Source: Alphaproteobacteria bacterium
GTDB taxonomy: Bacteria; Pseudomonadota; Alphaproteobacteria; ATCC43930; CGMCC-115725
Assembly (NCBI GenBank): GCA_017353855.1
Contig: JAFMSA010000040.1
Coordinates: forward strand, 1-14,116
Length of the DNA stretch: 14,116 nt
Reading direction: 5' to 3'
Shown: positions 13,564 to 14,116 of the stretch, piece by piece
Position numbering within the stretch: position 1 is the first letter of the stretch
Layout of the letters: each line of letters begins with the position of its first letter
Translations under genes and position numbers: made by a program
Notes under the pieces: generated by a model
The model's input: the letters and a program-made list of their open reading frames with translations, nothing else
Database searches by the model: none
What the model was told of the DNA's origin: nothing

Positions 13564-14116
13564 GTGTCCGCTGGAAAACGGGCGCTTCGCATCCGCGTGC
13601 TTATTACCGCGGCCGACATCCGCACGGCAGCCAGCATCAGGGCAATTTTGGAAAAGGAGAATTTGTCCTGTGATGCGGTCGGGCCGGGGAAGGATGGCCT
13701 GCAGATGGCCTTGGCTTACGATTACGACATTATTATCCTGGACCTGACGCTGGCTGACATCCAAGCTTATCGGATGTTGCACCGGCTGCGTGCAGCGCCG
13801 GTGCGTACGCCGCTACTCATCCTCTCGGCTCGAGATGAACTCGACCGGAATATCAAGTCTCGCGGTTTGGGAGCCGACGAATTCCTGGCCAAGCCCTTCG
13901 GTAGTCGCGAACTGAGCGCTCGCGTTCGGGCGATAATGCGCCGCTCCAAGGCGCACCGGTCGACGGTCAGGACCGGCAAGCTTATGGTCAATCTTGCTAC
14001 CGGCGGCGTATCGGTCAACGGCCAGCCCGTGCGATTGACCTTGAAGGAGTATTGCATTCTTGAGCTGCTGAGCTTGCGCAAGGGCACCGTTCTGAAAAAG
14101 GCGGTGTTTCTCGACC
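13564..14116 (+). CDS. CtrA-family response regulator, atypical receiver (partial, runs off window)
   Basis: The window holds the first 184 residues of a CtrA-type regulator: a receiver domain at about 8-125 and the start of an OmpR/PhoB-type winged helix. The CtrA signatures are strong: YDYDIIILDLTL with the phospho-acceptor at Asp60, LLILSAR with the switch Ser, FLAKPF with the conserved Lys, MRRSKAHRSTVRTGKLMVNL and LTLKEYCILELLSLRKGTVL. The acidic pocket is lost: canonical CtrA has LLIEDDSA, here LITAADIR, so both Mg2+-binding acids are Ala16 and Ala17. The only in-frame start before the first beta-strand is the GTG at 13564, 11 bases after the sciP-like stop, with no clear ribosome site, which suggests translational coupling. 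Probably a divergent paralogue rather than the essential CtrA. The end lies outside the window. Confidence 0.85.
   Translation, partial: MSAGKRALRIRVLITAADIRTAASIRAILEKENLSCDAVGPGKDGLQMALAYDYDIIILDLTLADIQAYRMLHRLRAAPVRTPLLILSARDELDRNIKSRGLGADEFLAKPFGSRELSARVRAIMRRSKAHRSTVRTGKLMVNLATGGVSVNGQPVRLTLKEYCILELLSLRKGTVLKKAVFLD

Overview
The window looks like chromosome of a GC-rich alphaproteobacterium. The strongest evidence is at the right edge, where a SciP-like DUF1153 protein is followed by a CtrA-family response regulator; both families are characteristic of Alphaproteobacteria. The other genes (DUF1194 protein, TfdA-type dioxygenase, PEP-mutase-like enzyme, CaiB/BaiF CoA-transferase, dihydroxyphthalate-decarboxylase-like protein) suit a soil or rhizosphere heterotroph. 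I cannot name the genus.

Layout. 32-835 (+) is a badly decayed LysR-type regulator with frameshifts, a stop and a deleted DNA-binding helix. About 270 bases follow with no recognisable gene. 1109-1738 (+) is a histidine phosphatase. 1888-3159 and 3235-3987 (both -) are a flavin amine-oxidase-like protein and, upstream of it, a secreted DUF1194/VWA protein. The latter is divergent from a YjbQ/UPF0047 gene (4079-4504, +). After 272 bases with nothing recognisable comes a PEP-mutase/isocitrate-lyase-like enzyme (4777-5676, +), which converges on a TfdA/TauD dioxygenase (5695-6588, -). That gene is divergent from a class III adenylate cyclase (6655-7833, +), whose 3' end overlaps a maleate-isomerase/Asp-Glu-racemase-like gene (7806-8531, -).

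The right half holds a minus-strand catabolic-looking block. In transcription order it is an AraC-family regulator (13060-12002), a formyl-CoA-transferase-like CaiB/BaiF enzyme (11839-10646), about 700 bases of apparent gene remnants, and a 4,5-dihydroxyphthalate-decarboxylase-like protein (9908-8871). A roughly 330-base segment bounded by two hairpins of IS200/IS605 type separates this block from the racemase-like gene. I read the segment as a non-autonomous IS200/IS605 derivative. The window ends with sciP-like and ctrA-like genes (+), the second cut off by the window edge.

Three themes recur. First, several enzymes keep their fold but lose textbook catalytic residues: both cysteines in the racemase-like protein, the second metal Asp in the PEP-mutase-like protein, Trp48 and the glycine loop in the CoA-transferase, and part of the R-x-GG-R motif in the amine oxidase. 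Second, two places (32-835 and 9916 to about 10640) look like ongoing gene decay. Third, the terminal SciP/CtrA pair is unusual because the CtrA-like receiver keeps its phospho-acceptor Asp but has lost its acidic Mg2+ pocket. That pair is the best candidate here for something poorly described. All functional statements come from reading motifs and remembered family sequences, not from database searches.
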